The notes: generated by a model from the sequence alone, not told the origin. A DNA stretch of 64,000 nucleotides from Clusia tigrina (GCA_920105625.2 OV050032.1:70413879-70477878), one strand, 5' to 3'. Positions 21,101 to 35,586 are shown, numbered from the stretch's first letter. Numbers and translations are program-made.

Positions 21101-24100
21101 TAAATTGACAAGAGGCTCGAGTACTTTATTGTTACAAAATTTCAAGGTTTTATGACGCTCCAGTAAATAGTTACAAGCATTTGTATGTTTCAAACTTTGA
21201 TAGATGTAGGACGTACCGAATAGAAGTAAGGCCATTTGAAGTTTTATCAATGTTTGATTTGGGACTCAAGGGTAGCATAGCTTTGAGCGATAGCTTAAAT
21301 TGACCAGAGGCTCGAGTACTTTATTGTTACAAAATTTCAAGGTTTTATGACGCTCCAGTAAATAGTTACAAGCAATTGTATGTCTCAAACTTTGATAGAT
21401 GTAGGACATACCGTATAGAAGTTAGGGCCATTTGAAATTTTATCAGTGTTTGATTTGGGACTCAAGGGCAGCATAGCTTTGAGCAATAGCTTAAATTGGC
21501 AAGAGGCTAGAGTACTTTATTGTTACAAAATTTCAAGGTCTTATGACGCTCCAGTAAAAAGTTACAAGCATTTGTATGTTGCAAACTTTGATAGGTGTAG
21601 CACGTACCATATAGAAGTTAGGGCCATTTGAAGTTTTATCAGTGTTTGATTTGGGACTCAAGGGTAGCATAGCTTTGAGCGATAGCTTAAATTTACAAGA
21701 GGCTCGAGTACTTTATTGTTACAAAATTTCAAGGATTTATGACGCTCCAGTAAAAAGTTACAAGCATTTGAATGTTGCAAACTTTGATAGGTGTGGGATG
21801 TACCTTATAGAAGTTAGGACCATTTGAAGTTTTATCAGTGTTTGATTTGGGACTTAAGGGTAGCAAAGCTTTAAGCGATAGCTTAAATTGACAAGAGGCT
21901 GGAGTACTTTATTGTTACAAAATTTCAAGCTGTTATGACGCTCCAGTAAAAAGTTACAAGCATTTGTATGTTGCAAATTTTGATAGGTGTAGGACGTACC
22001 GTATAGAAGTTAGGGCCATTTAAAGTTTTATCAGTGTTTGATTTGGGACTCAAGGGTAGCATAGCTTTGAGCGATAGCTTAAATTGACAAGAGGCTCGAG
22101 AACTTAATTGTTACAAAATTTCAAGCTTTTATGTCGCTCCAGTATAAAGCTACAAGCATTTGTATGTTTCAAACTTTGATAGATGTATAACATACCGTAT
22201 AGAAGTTAGGGCCATTTGAAGTTTTATCAGTGTTTGATTTAGGACTCAAGGGTAGCATAGCTTTGAGCAATAGCTTAAATTGGCAAGAGGCTAGAGTACT
22301 TTATTGTTACAAAATTTCAAGGTCTTATGACGCTCCAGTAAAAAGTTACAAGCATTTGTATGTTGCAAACTTTGATAGGTGTAGGACGTACCATATAGAA
22401 GTTAGGGCCATTTGAAGTTTTATCAGTGTTTGATTTGGGACTCAAGGGTAGCATAGCTTTGAGCGATAGCTAAATTGACAAGAGGCTCGAGTACTTTATT
22501 GTTACAAAATTTCAAGGTTTTATGACGCTCCAGTAGAAAGTTACAAGCATTTGAATGTTGCAAAGTTTGATAGGTTTGGGACGTACCGTATAGAAGCTAG
22601 GACCATTTGAAGTTTTATCAGTGTTTTATTTGGGACTTAAGGGTAGCAAAGCTTTAAGCGATAGCTTAAATTGACAAGAGGCTGGAGTACTTTATTGTTA
22701 CAAAATTTCAAGGTGTTATGACGCTCCAGTAAAAAGTTACAAGCATTTGTATATTGCAAATTTTGATAGGTGTAGGACGTACCGTATAGAAGTTAGGGCC
22801 ATTTAAAGTTTTATCAGTGTTTGATATGGGACTCAAGGGTACCATAGCTTTGAGCGATAGCTTAAATTGACAAGAGACTCGAGTACTTTATTGTTACAAA
22901 ATTTCAAGGTTTTATGCCGCTCCAGTAAAAAGTTACAAGTATTTGAATGTTGCAAACTTTGATTGGTGTAGGACGTACCGTATAGAAGTTAGTGCCATTT
23001 GAAGTTTTATCAGTGTTTGATTTGGGACTCAAGGGTAGCATAGCTTTGAACGATAGCTTAAATTGAGAAGTGGCTCGAGAACTTAATTGTTACAAAGTTT
23101 CAAGGTTTTATGACGCTCCAGTAAAAAGTTAAAAGCACTTGTATGTTGCAAACTTTGATAGGTATAGGACGCACCGTATTGAAGTTTGGGGCCATTTGAA
23201 GTTTTATTTTTTTTGATTTTGGAGTCAAGGGTAGCATAGTTATGAGCGATAACTTAAATTGATAAGAAGCACGAGTACTTTATTGTTACAAAATTTCAAG
23301 GTTTTATGCCGCTCCAGTATAAAGTTACAAGCATTTGTATGTTTCAAACTTTGATAGATGTATAACATACCGTATAGAAGTTAGGGCCATTTGAAGTTTT
23401 ATCAGTGTTTGATTTGGGACTCAAGGGTAGCATAGCTTTGAACGATAGCTTAAATTGAGAAGAGGCTCGAGAACTTAATTGTTACAAAGTTTCAAGGTTT
23501 TATGACGCTCCAGTAAAAAGTTAAAAGCACTTGTATGTTGCAAACTTTGATAGGTATAGGACGCACCGTATTGAAGTTTGGGGCTATTTGAAGTTTTATA
23601 ACTTTTTGATTTTGGAGTCAAGGGTAGCATAGTTATGAGCGATAACTTAAATTGATAAGAAGCACGAGTACTTTATTGTCACAAAATTTCAAGATTTTAT
23701 GACGCTCCAGTAAAAAGTTACAAGCATTTGTATGTTGCAAAGTTTGATAGGTGTAGGACGTACCGTATAGAAGTTAGGGCCTTTTGAAGTTTTATCAGTG
23801 TTTGATTTGGGACTCAAGGGTAGCATAGCTTTGAGCGATAGCTTAAATTGACAAGAGGCTCGAGTACTTTATTGTTACAAAATTTCAAGGTTTTATGACG
23901 CTCCAGTAAAAAGTTACAAGCATTTGAATGTTGCAAAGTTTGATAGGTGTGGGACGTACCGTATAGAAGTTAGGACCATTTGAAGTTTTATCAGTGTTTG
24001 ATTTGGGACTTAAGGGTAGCATAGCTTTGAGCGATAGCTTAAATTGACAAGAGGCTCGAGTACTTTATTGTTACAAAATTTCAAGGTTTTATGACGCTCC

Positions 24101-24390
24101 AGTAAAAAGTTACAAGCATTTGAATGTTGCAAAGTTTGATAGGTGTGGGACGTACCGTATAGAAGTTAGGGCCATTTGAAGTTTTATCAGTGTTTGTTTT
24201 GGGACTCAAGGGTAGTATAGCTTTGAGCAGTAGCTTAAATTGGCAAGAGGCTAGAGTACTTTATTGTTACAAAATTTCAAGGTCTTATGACGCTCCAGTA
24301 AAAAGTTACAAGCATTTGTATGTTGCAAACTTTGATAGGTGTAGGACGTACCATATAGAAGTTAGGGCCATTTGAAGTTTTATCATTGTT
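18121..24390 (+). repeat. 15/17-monomer HOR, periods 2,939 and 3,331 bp
   Basis: About 18,121-19,570 recurs at about 21,060-22,510 (+2,939 bp). About 19,580-21,050 recurs at about 22,910-24,380 (+3,331 bp). The second unit therefore carries two extra monomers near 22,510-22,900. Markers include GTCGAATAGAAGTAA-like GAATAGAAGTAA, TTGACCAGAGG, GAGCAATAGC with TTGGCAAGAGG, GATGTATAACATACC, and a shortened ATTTTTTTTGATT B copy (19880 and 23211). The recurring 61-codon frames (for example 18507-18692, 21446-21631, 22230-22415) arise where TTGACAAG became TTGGCAAG, removing a TGA; all start at GTG. Confidence 0.85.
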
Positions 24391-26409
24391 TGATTTGGGA
24401 CTCAAGGGTAGCATAGCTTTGAGCGATAGCTATAATTTACAAGAGGCTCGAGTACTTTATTGTTACAAAATTTCAAGGATTTTTGACGCTCCAGTAAAAA
24501 GTTACAAGCATTTGAATGTTGCAAACTTTGATAGGTGTAGGACGTACCGTATAGAAGTTAGTGCCATTTGAAGTTTTATCAGTGTTTGATTTGGGACTCA
24601 AGGGTAGCATAGCTTTGAACGATAGCTTAAATTGACAAGAGGCTCGAGAACTTAATTGTTACAAAATTTCAAGGTTTTATGACGCTCCAGTAAAAAGTTA
24701 AAAGCACTTGTATGTTGCAAACTTTGATAGGTATAGGACGCACCGTATTGAAGTTTGGGGCCATTTGAAGTTTTATCTTTTTTTGATTTTGGAGTCAAGG
24801 GTAGCATAGTTATGAGCGATAACTTAAATTGATAAGAAGCACGAGTACTTTATTGTTACAAAATTTCAAGGTTTTATGCCGCTCCAGTATAAAGTTACAA
24901 GCAGTTGTATGTTTCAAACTTTGATAGATGTATAACATACCGTATAGAAGTTAGGGCCATTTGAAGTTTTATCAGTGTTTGATTTGGGACTCAAGGGTAG
25001 CATAGCTTTGAGCAATAGCTTAAATTGGCAAGAGGCTAGAGTACTTTATTGTTACAAAATTTCAAGGTCTTATGACGCTCCAGTAAAAAGTTTCAAGCAT
25101 TTGAATGTTGCAAAGTTTGATAGGTGTGGGACGTACCGTATAGAAGTTAGGACCATTTGAAGTTTTATCAGTGTTTGATTTGGGACTTAAGGGTAGCAAA
25201 GCTTTAAGCGATAGCTTAAATTGACAAGAGGCTGGAGTACTTTATTGTTACAAAATTTCAAGGTGTTATGACGCTCCAGTAAAAAGTTACAAGCATTTAT
25301 ATATTGCAAATTTTGATAGGTGTAGGACGTACCGTATAGAAGTTAGGGCCATTTAAAGTTTTATCAGTGTTTGATTTGGGACTCAAGGGTAGCATAGCTT
25401 TGAGCGATAGCTTAAATTGACAAGAGGCTCGAGTACTTTATTGTTACAAAATTTCAAGGTTTTATGCCGCTCCAGTAAAAAGTTACAAGCATTTGAATGT
25501 TGCAAAGTTTGATAGGTGTAGGACGTACCGTATAGAAGTTAGTGCCATTTGAAGTTTTATCAGTGTTTGATTTGGGACTCAAGGGTAGCATAGCTTTGAA
25601 CGATAGCTTAAATTGACAAGAGGCTCGAGAACTTAATTGTTACAAAGTTTCAAGGTTTTATGACGCTCCAGTAAAAAGTTAAAAGCACTTGTATGTAGCA
25701 AACTTTGATAGGTATAGGACGCACCGTATTGAAGTTTGGGGCTATTTGAAGTTTTATAACTTTTTGATTTTGGAGTCAAGGGTAGCATAGTTATGAGCGA
25801 TAACTTAAATTGATAAGAAGCACGAGCACTTTATTGTCACAAAATTTCAAGATTTTATGACGATCCAGTAAAAAGTTACAAGCATTTGTATGTTGCAAAG
25901 TTTGATAGGTGTAGGACGTACCGTATAGAAGTTAGGGCCATTTGAAGTTTTATCAGTGTTTGATTTGGGACTCAAGGGTAGCATAGCTTTGAGCGATCGC
26001 TTAAATTGACAAGAGGCTCGAGTACTTTATTGTTACAAAATTTCAAGGATTTATGACGCTCCAGTAAAAAGTTACAAGCATTTGAATGTTGCAAAGTTTG
26101 ATAGGTGTGGGACGTACCGTATAGAAGTTAGGACCATTTGAAGTTTTATCAGTGTTTGATTTGGGACTTAAGGGTAGCAAAGCTTTAAGCGATAGCTTAA
26201 ATTGACAAGAGGCTGGAGTACTTTATTGTTACAAAATTTCAAGGTGTTATGACGCTCCAGTAAAAAGTTACAAGCATTTGTATGTTGCAAATTTTGATAG
26301 GTGTAGGACGTACCGTATAGAAGTTAGGGCCATTTAAAGTTTTATCAGTGTTTGATTTGGGACTCAAGGGTAGCATAGCTTTGAGCGATAGCTTAAATTG
26401 ACAAGAGGC
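24391..26409 (+). repeat. Transition segment with 5-monomer spacing of B copies
   Basis: B copies at 24781, 25762 and 26743 lie 981 bp apart (5 monomers). The intervening A copies are of types already seen upstream: GTTAGTGCC with GAACGATAGC, ATGCCGCTCC, GGGACTTAAGG with AAAGCTTTAAGCG, and GTGTGGGACG. This looks like a continuation of the preceding HOR after loss of monomers. Confidence 0.7.
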
Positions 26410-29096
26410 TCGAGTACTTTATTGTTACAAAATTTCAAGGTTTTATGCCGCTCCAGTAAAAAGTTACAAGCATTTGAATGTTGCAAACTTTGATAGGTGT
26501 AGGACGTACCGTATAGAAGTTAGTGCCATTTGAAGTTTTATCAGTGTTTGATTTGGGACTCAAGGGTAGCATAGCTTTGAACGATAGCTTAAATTGACAA
26601 GAGGCTCGAGAACTTAATTGTTACAAAGTTTCAAGGTTTTATGACGCTCCAGTAAAAAGTTAAAAACACTTGTATGTTGCAAACTTTGATAGGTATAGGA
26701 CGCACCGTATTGAAGTTTGGGGCCATTTGAAGTTTTATAACTTTTTGATTTTGGAGTCAAGGGTAGCATAGTTATGAGCGATAACTTAAATTGATAAGAA
26801 GCACGAGTACTTTATTGTCACAAAATTTCAAGATTTTATGACGCTCCAGTAAAAAGTTACAAGCATTTGTATGTTGCAAAGTTTGATAGGTGTAGGACGT
26901 ACCGTATAGAAGTTAGGGCCATTTGAAGTTTTATCAGTGTTTGATTTGGGACTCAAGGGTAGCATAGCTTTGAGCGATAGCTTAAATTGACAAGAGGCTC
27001 GAGTACTTTATTGTTACAAAATTTCAAGGTTCTATGACGCTCCAGTAAAAATTTACAAGAATTTGTATGTTGCAAACTTTGATAGGTGTAGTGCGTACCG
27101 TCTAGAAATTAGGGCCATTTGAAGTTTTATCAGTGTTTGATTTGGAACTCAAGGGTAGCAAAGCTTTAAGTGATAGCTTAAATTGAGAAGAGGCTCGAGT
27201 ACTTTATTGTTACAAAATTTCAAGGTTTTATGACGCTCCAGTAAATAGTTACAAGCATTTGTATGTTTCAAACTTTGATAGATGTAGGACATACCGTATA
27301 GAAGTTAGGGCCATTTGAAGTTTTATCAGTGTTTGATTTGGGACTCAAGGGTAGCATAGCTTTGAACGATAGCTTAAATTGACAAGAGGCTCGAGAACTT
27401 AATTGTTACAAAATTTCAAGGTTCTATGACGCTCCAGTAAAAATTTACAAGAATTTGTATGTTGCAAACTTTGATAGGTGTAGTGCGTACTGTCTAGAAG
27501 TTAGGGCCATTTGAAGTTTTATCAGTGTTTGATTTGGAACTCAAGGGTAGCAAAGCTTTAAGCTATAGCTTAAATTGAGAAGAGGCTCGAGTACTTTATT
27601 GTTACAAAATTTCAAGGTTTTATGCCGCTCCAGTAAAAAGTTACAAGCATTTGAATGTTGCAAACTTTGATAGGTGTAGGACGTACCGTATAGAAGTTAG
27701 TGCCATTTGAAGTTTTATCAGTGTTTGATTTGGGACTCAAGGGTAGCATAGCTTTGAACGATAGCTTAAATTGACAAGAGGCTCGAGAACTTAATTGTTA
27801 CAAAATTTCAAGGTTTTATGACGCTTCAGTAAAAAGTTAAAAGCACTTGTATGTTGCAAACTTTGATAGGTATAGGACGCACCGTATTGAAGTTTGGGGC
27901 CATTTGAAGTTTTATAACTTTTTGATTTTGGAGTCAAGGGTAGCATAGTTATGAGCGATAACTTAAATTGATAAGAAGCACGAGTACTTTATTGTCACAA
28001 AATTTCAAGATTTTATGACGCTCCAGTAAAAAGTTACAAGCATTTGTATGTTGCAAAGTTTGATAGGTGTAGGACGTACCGTATAGAAGTTAGGGCCATT
28101 TGAAGTTTTATCAGTGTTTGATTTGGGACTCAAGGGTAGCATAGCTTTGAGCGATAGCTTAAATTGACAAGAGGCTCGAGTACTTTATTGTTACAAAATT
28201 TCAAGGTTCTATGACGCTCCAGTAAAAATTTACAAGAATTTGTATGTTGCAAACTTTGATAGGTGTAGTGCGTACCGTCTAGAAATTAGGGCCATTTGAA
28301 GTTTTATCAGTGTTTGATTTGGAACTCAAGGGTAGCAAAGCTTTAAGTGATAGCTTAAATTGAGAAGAGGCTCGAGTACTTTATTGTTACAAAATTTCAA
28401 GGTTTTATGACGCTCCAGTAAATAGTTACAAGCATTTGTATGTTTCAAACTTTGATAGATGTAGGACATACCGTATAGAAGTTAGGGCCATTTGAAGTTT
28501 TATCAGTGTTTGATTTGGGACTCAAGGGTAGCATAGCTTTGAACGATAGCTTAAATTGACAAGAGGCTCGAGAACTTAATTGTTACAAAATTTCAAGGTT
28601 CTATGACGCTCCAGTAAAAATTTACAAGAATTTGTATGTTGCAAACTTTGATAGGTGTAGTGCGTACCGTCTAGAAGTTAGGGCCATTTGAAGTTTTATC
28701 AGTGTTTGATTTGGAACTCAAGGGTAGCAAAGCTTTAAGCGATAGCTTAAATTGAGAAGAGGCCCGAGTACTTTATTGTTACAAAATTTCAAGGTTTTAT
28801 GCCGCTCCAGTAAAAAGTTACAAGCATTTGAATGTTGCAAACTTTGATAGGTGTAGGACGTACCGTATAGAAGTTAGTGCCATTTGAAGTTTTATCAGTG
28901 TTTGATTTGGGACTCAAGGGTAGCATAGCTTTGAACGATAGCTTAAATTGACAAGAGGCTCGAGAACTTAATTGTTACAAAATTTCAAGGTTTTATGACG
29001 CTCCAGTAAAAAGTTAAAAGCACTTGTATGTTGCAAACTTTGATAGGTATAGGACGCACCGTATTGAAGTTTGGGGCCATTTGAAGTTTTATCTTT
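26410..29096 (+). repeat. 6-monomer HOR, period 1,177 bp, about 2.3 copies
   Basis: Anchors 26743, 26939, 27135, 27331, 27527 and 27723 map to 27920, 28116, 28312, 28508, 28704 and 28900, all +1177, with 29097 beginning a third unit. The unit contains one B monomer, hence 6 x 196 + 1. Markers are GTAGTGCGTACCGTCTAG, AAGCTTTAAGTGATAGC and GTAAATAGTTAC. Few differences are visible (for example GCTATAGC against GCGATAGC, CGCTTCAG against CGCTCCAG, CTGTCTAG against CCGTCTAG). Confidence 0.85.
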
Positions 29097-32000
29097 TTTT
29101 GATTTTGGAGTCAAGGGTAGCATAGTTATGAGCGATAACTTAAATTGATAAGAAGCACGAGTACTTTATTGTTACAAAATTTCAAGGTTTTATGCCGCTC
29201 CAGTAAAAAGTTACAAGCATTTGTATGTTTCAAACTTTGATAGATGTATAACATACCGTATAGAAGTTAGGGACATTTGAAGTTTTATCAGTGTTTGATT
29301 TGGGACTCAAGGGTAGCATAGCTTTGAGCAATAGCTTAAATTGGCAAGAGGCTAGAGTACTTTATTGTTACAAAATTTCAAGGTCTTATGACGCTCCAGT
29401 AAAAAGTTACAAGCATTTGTATGTTGCAAACTTTGATAGGTGTAGGACGTACCATATAGAAGTTAGGGCCATTTGAAGTTTTATCAGTGTTTGATTTGGG
29501 ACTCAAGGGTAGCATAGCTTTGAGCGATAGCTTAAATTGACAAAAGGCTCGAGTACTTTGTTACAAAATTTCAAGGTTTTATGACGCTCCAGTAAAAAGT
29601 TACAAGCATTTGAATGTTGCAAAGTTTGATAGGTGTGGGACGTACCGTATAGAAGTTAGGACCATTTGAAGTTTTATCAGTGTTTGATTTGGGACTTAAG
29701 GGTAGCAAAGCTTTAAGCGATAGCTTAAATTGACAAGAGGCTGGAGTACTTTATTGTTACAAAATTTCAAGGTGTTATGACGCTCCAGTAAAAAGTTACA
29801 AGCATTTGTATGTTGCAAATTTTGATAGGTGTAGGACGTACCGTATAGAAGTTAGGGCCATTTAAAGTTTTATCAGTGTTTGATTTGGGACTCAAGGGTA
29901 GCATAGCTTTGAGCGATAGCTTAAATTGACAAGAGGCTCGAGTACTTTATTGTTACAAAATTTCAAGGTTTTATGCCGCTCCAGTAAAAAGTTACAAGCA
30001 TTTGAATGTTGCAAACTTTGATAGGTGTAGGACGTACTGTATAGAAATTAGTGCCATTTGAAGTTTTATCAGTGTTTGATTTGGGACTCAAGGGTAGCAT
30101 AGCTTTGAACGATAGCTTAAATTGACAAGAGGCTCGAGAACTTAATTGTTACAAAGTTTCAAGGTTTGATGACGCTCCAGGAAAAGTTAAAAGCACATGT
30201 ATGTTGCAAACTTTGATAGGTATAGGACGCACCGTATTGAAGTTTGGGGCCATTTGAAGTTTTATAACTTTTTGATTTTGGAGTCAAGGGTAGCATAGTT
30301 ATAAGCGATAACTTAAATTGATAAGAAGCACGAGTACTTTATTGTCACAAAATTTCAAGATTTTATGACGCTTCAGTAAAAAGTTACAAGTATTTGTATG
30401 TTGCAAACTTTGATAGGTGTAGGACGTACCAATAGAAGTTAGGGTCATTTGAAGTTTTATCAGTGTTTTATTTGGGACTCAAGGATAGCATAGCTTTGAG
30501 CGATAGCTTAAATTGACAAGAGGCTCGAGTACTTTATTGTTACAAAATTTCAAGGTTTTATGACGCTCCAGTAAAAATTTACAAGCAATTGTATGTTGCA
30601 CAGTTTGATAGGTGTAGGACGTACCGTATAGAAGTTAGGGCCATTTGAAGTTTTATCAGTGTTTGATTTGGGACTCAAGGGTAGCATAGCTTTGAGCAAT
30701 AGCTTAAATTGACAAAAGGCTCGAGTACTTTATTGTTACAAAGTTTCAAGGTTTTATGACGCTCCAGTAAAAAGTTACAAGCATTTGTATGCTGCAAACT
30801 TTGATAGGTATAGGATGCACCGTATTGAAGTTAGGGGTCATTTGAAGTTTTATCACTTTTTTATTTTGGAGTCAAGGGTAGCACAGGTAGGAGCGATAAC
30901 TTAAATTGATAAGAAGCACGAGTACTTTATTGTCACAAAATTTCAAGGTTTTATGACGCTCCAGTAAAAAGTTACAAGCATTTGTATGTTGCAAAGTTTG
31001 ATAGGTGTACGACGTACCGTATAGAAGTTTGGGCCATTTGAAGTTTTATCAGTGTTTGATTTGGGACTCAAGGGTAGCATAGCTTTGAGCGATAGCTTAA
31101 ATTGACAAGAGGCTCGAGTACTTTATTGTTACAAAATTTCAAGGTTCTATGACGCTCCAGTAAAAATTTACAAGAATTTGTATGTTGCAAACTTTGATAG
31201 GTGTAGTGCGTACCGTCTAGAAGTTAGGGCCATTTGAAGTTTTATCAGTGTTTGATTTGGAACTCAATGGTAGCAAAGCTTTAAGCGATAGCTTAAATTG
31301 AGAAGAGGCTCGAGTACTTTATTGTTACAAAATTTCAAGGTTTTATGACGCTCCAGTAAATAGTTACAAGCATTTGTATGTTTCAAACTTTGATAGATGT
31401 AGGACATACCGTATAGAAGTTAGGGCCATTTGAAGTTTTATCAGTGTTTGATTTGGGACTCAAGGGTAGCATAGCTTTGAGCAATAGCTTAAATTGGCAA
31501 GACGCTAGAGTACTTTATTGTTACAAAATTTCAAGGTCTTATGACGCTCCAGTAAAAAGTTACAAGCATTTGTATGTTGCAAACTTTGATAGGTGTAGGA
31601 CGTACCATATAGAAGTTAGGGCCATTTGAAGTTTTATCAGTGTTTGATTTGGGACTCAAGGGTAGCATAGCTTTGAGCGATAGCTTAAATTGACAAGAGG
31701 CTCGAGTACTTTATTGTTACAAAATTTCAAGGATTTATGACGCTCCAGTAAAAAGTTACAAGCATTTGAATGTTGCAAACTTTGATAGGTGTGGGACGTA
31801 CCGTATAGAAGTTAGGACCATTTGAAGTTTTATCAGTGTTTGATTTGGGACTTAAGGGTAGCAAAGCTTTAAGCGATAGCTTAAATTGACAAGAGGCTGG
31901 AGTACTTTATTGATATAAAATTTCAAGGTGTTATGACGCTCCAGTAAAAAGTTACAAGCATTTGTATGTTGCAAATTGTGATAGGTGTAGGACGTACCGT

Positions 32001-33775
32001 ATAGAAGTTAGGGCCATTTAAAGTTTTATCAGTGTTTGATTTGGGACTCAAGGGTAGCATAGCTTTGAGCGATAGCTTAAATTGACAAGAGGCTCGAGTA
32101 CTTTATTGTTACAAAATTTCAAGGTTTTATGCCGCTCCAGTAAAAAGTTACAAGCATTTGAATGTTGCAAACTTTGATAGGTGTAGGACGTACCGTATAG
32201 AAGTTAGTGCCATTTGAAGTTTTATCAGTGTTTGATTTGGGACTCAAGGGTAGCATAGCTTTGAACGATAGCTTAAATTGACAAGAGGCTCGAGAACTTA
32301 ATTGTTACAAAATTTCAAGGTTTTATGACGCTCCAGTAAAAAGTTAAAAGCACTTGTATGTTGCAAACTTTGATAGGTATAGGACGCACCGTATTGAAGT
32401 TTGCGGCCATTTGAAGTTTTATAACTTTTTGATTTTGGAGTCAAGGGTAGCATAGTTATGAGCGATAACTTAAATTGATAAGAAGCACGAGTACTTTATT
32501 GTCACAAAATTTCAAGATTTTATGACGCTCCTGTAAAAAGTTACAAGCATTTGTATGTTGCAAAGTTTGATAGGTGTAGGACGTACCGTATAGAAGTTAG
32601 GGCCATTTGAAGTTTTATCAGTGTTTGATTTGGGACTCAAGGGTAGCATAGCTTTGAGCGATAGCTGAAATTGACAAGAGGCTCGAGTACTTTATTGTTA
32701 CAAAATTTCAAGGTTCTATGACGCTCCAGTAAAAATTTACAAGAATTTGTATGTTGCAAACTTTGATAGGTGTAGTGCGTACCGTATAGAAGTTAGGGCC
32801 ATTTGAAGTTTTATCAGTGTTTGATTTGCGACTCAAGAGTAGCATAGCTTTGAGCGAAAGCTTAAATTGACAAGAGGCTCGATTACTTTATTGTTACAAA
32901 ATTTCAAGGTTTTATGACGCTCCAGTAAAAATTTACAAGCAATTGTATGTTGCAAACTTTGATAGGTGTAGGACGTACCATATAGAAGTTAGGGCCATTT
33001 GAAGTTTTATCAGTGTTTGATTTGGGACTCAAGGGTAGCATAGCTTTGAGCGATAGCTGAAATTGACAAGAGGCTCGAGTACTTTATTGTTACAAAATTT
33101 CAAGGTTCTATGACGCTCCAGTAAAAATTTACAAGTATTTGTATGTTGCAAACTTTGATAGGTGTAGGACGTACCAATAGAAGTTAGGGTCATTTGAAGT
33201 TTTATCAGTGTTTTATTTGGGACTCAAGGATAGCATAGCTTTGAGCGATAGCTTAAATTGACAAGAGGCTCGAGTACTTTATTGTTACAAAATTTCAAGG
33301 TTTTATGACGCTCCAGTAAAAATTTACAAGCAATTGTATGTTGCAAAGTTTGATAGGTGTAGGACGTACCGTATAGAAGTTAGGGCCATTTGAAGTTTTA
33401 TCAGTGTTTGATTTGGGACTCAAGGGTAGCATAGCTTTGAGCGATAGCTTAAATTGACAAAAGGCTCGAGTACTTTATTGTTACAAAGTTTCAAGGTTTT
33501 ATGACGCTCCAGTAAAAAGTTACAAGCATTTGTATGCTGCAAACTTTGATAGGTATAGGATGCACCGTATTGAAGTTAGGGGTCATTTGAAGTTTTATCA
33601 CTTTTTTATTTTGGAGTCAAGGGTAGCACAGGTAGGAGCGATAACTTAAATTGATAAGAAGCACGAGTACTTTATTGTCACAAAATTTCAAGGTTTTATG
33701 ACGCTCCAGTAAAAAGTTACAAGCATTTGTATGTTGCAAAGTTTGATAGGTGTACGACGTACCGTATAGAAGTTT
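29097..33775 (+). repeat. 11- and 14-monomer HOR region
   Basis: About 29,290-30,270 recurs at about 31,440-32,430 (+2,153 to 2,157 bp): anchors 29293, 29489, 29682, 29878, 30074 and 30270 map to 31446, 31642, 31838, 32034, 32230 and 32427. About 30,400-31,050 recurs at about 33,150-33,800 (+2,745 bp), marked by TGTTTTATTTGGG, CAAGGATAGC, CTTTTTTATTTTGG and CACAGGTAGGAGCG. The monomer at 29489 is 193 bp (GAGTACTTTGTTAC, three bases short). Confidence 0.8.
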
Positions 33776-34568
33776 GGGCCATTTGAAGTTTTATCAGTGT
33801 TTGATTTGGGACTCAAGAGTAGCATAGCTTTGAGCGATGGATTAAATTGACAAGAGGCTCGAGTACTTCATTGTTACAAAATTTCAAGGTTCTATGACGC
33901 TCCAGTAAAAAGTTACAAGCATTTGTATGTTTCAAACTTTGATAGATGTAGGACATACCGTATAGAAGTTAGGGCCATTTGAAGTTTTATCAGTGTTTGA
34001 TTTGGGACTCAAGCGTAGCATAGCTTTGAGCGATAGCTTAAATTGACATGAGGCTAGAGTACTTTATTGTTACAAAATTTCAAGGTCTTATGACGCTCCA
34101 GTAAAAAGTTACAAGCATTTGTTTGTTGCAAACTGTGATAGGTGTAGGACGTACCATATAGAAGTTAGGGCCATTTGAAGTTTTATCAGTGTTTGATTTG
34201 GGACTCAAGGGTAACATAGCTTTGAGCGATAGCTTAAATTGACAAGAGGCTCGAGTACTTTATTGTTACAAAATTTCAAGGTTTTATGACGCTCCAGTAA
34301 AAAGTTACAAGCATTTGAATGTTGCAAACTTTGATAGGTGTGGGACGTACCGTATAGAAGTTAGGACCATTTGAAGTTTTATCAGTGTTTGATTTGGGAC
34401 TTAAGGTTAGCAAAGCTTTAAGCGATAGCTTAAATTGACAAGAGGCTGTAGTTCTTTATTGTTACAAAATTTCAAGGTGTTATGACGCTCCAGTAAAAAG
34501 TTACAAGCATTTGTATGTTGCAAATTTTGATAGGTGTAGGACGTGCCGTATAGAAATTAGGGCCATTT

Positions 34569-34578
34569 AAAAATTTTT
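34569..34578 (+). repeat. A5T5 tract variant (first of nine)
   Basis: Four substitutions relative to the consensus turn TTTGAAGTTTTATCAG into TTTAAAAATTTTTCAG, creating a perfect AAAAATTTTT palindrome. The nine occurrences start at 34569, 37327, 39092, 41850, 46175, 48134, 49897, 55193 and 58904. All lie in the right half of the window and all come immediately before a monomer that leads into a B copy. A-tracts of this kind bend DNA and disfavour nucleosome wrapping; any function is inference. Confidence 0.9.
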
Positions 34579-35586
34579 CAGTGTTTGATTTGGGACTCAA
34601 GGGTAGCATAGCTTTGAGCGATAGCTTAAATTGACAAGAGGCTCGAGAATTTAATTGTTGCAAAGTTTCAAGGTTTTATGACGCTCCAGTAAAAAGTTAA
34701 AAGCACTTGTATGTTGCAAACTTTGATAGGTATAGGACGCACCGTATTGAAGTTTGGGGCCATTTGAAGTTTTATCATTTTTTGATTTTGGAGTCAAGGG
34801 TAGCATAGTTATGAGTGATAACTTAAATTGATAAGAAGCAAGAGTACTTTATTGTCACAAAATTTCAAGATTTTACGACGCTCCAGTAAAAAGTTACAAG
34901 CATTTGTATGTTGCAAAGTTTGATAGGTGTAGGACGTACCGTATAGAACTTAGGGCCATTTGAAGCTTTCTCAGTGTTTGATTTGGAACTCAAGGGTAGC
35001 ATAGCTTTGAGCGATAGCTTAAATTGACAAGAGGCTCGAGTACTTTATTGTTACAAAATTTCAAGGTTTTATGACGCTCCAGTAAAAATCTACAAGCAAT
35101 TGTATGTTGCAAACTTTGATAGGTGTAGGACGTACCATATAGAAGTTAGGGCCATTTGAAGTTTTATCAGTGTTTGATTGGGACTCAAGGGTAGCATAGC
35201 TTTGAGCGATAGCTGAAATTGACAAGAGGCTCGAGTACTTTATTGTTACAAAATTTCAAGGTTCTATGACGCTCCAGTAAAAATTTACAAGTATTTGTAT
35301 GTTGCAAACTTTGATAGGTGTAGGACGTACCAATAGAAGTTAGGGTCATTTGAAGTTTTATCAGTATTTTATTTGGGACTCAAGGGTAGCATAGTTTTGA
35401 GCGATAGCTTAAATTGACAAGAGGCTCGAGTACTTTATTGTTACAAAATTTCTAGGTTTTATGACGCTCCAGTAAAAATTTACAAGCAATTGTATGTTGC
35501 AAAGTTTGATAGGTGTAGGACGTACCGTATAGAAGTTAGGGCCATTTGAAGTTTTATCAGTGTTTGATTTGGGACTCAAGGGTAGC

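Noticed and set aside
19860..24790. T-runs (ATTTTTTTTGATT) as a terminator or poly-A tail remnant
   Set aside because: They are small length variants of the B-class ATCACTTTTTGATT segment at its normal monomer position, copied with the HOR.
18507..31629. Repeated 61-codon plus-strand frames of nearly identical sequence
   Set aside because: All start at GTG. Each exists only because TTGACAAG changed to TTGGCAAG or TTTACAAG, removing a TGA. The recurrence follows the HOR, and frame length is limited by the next monomer's TGA. No ATG start or coding-type change pattern is visible.
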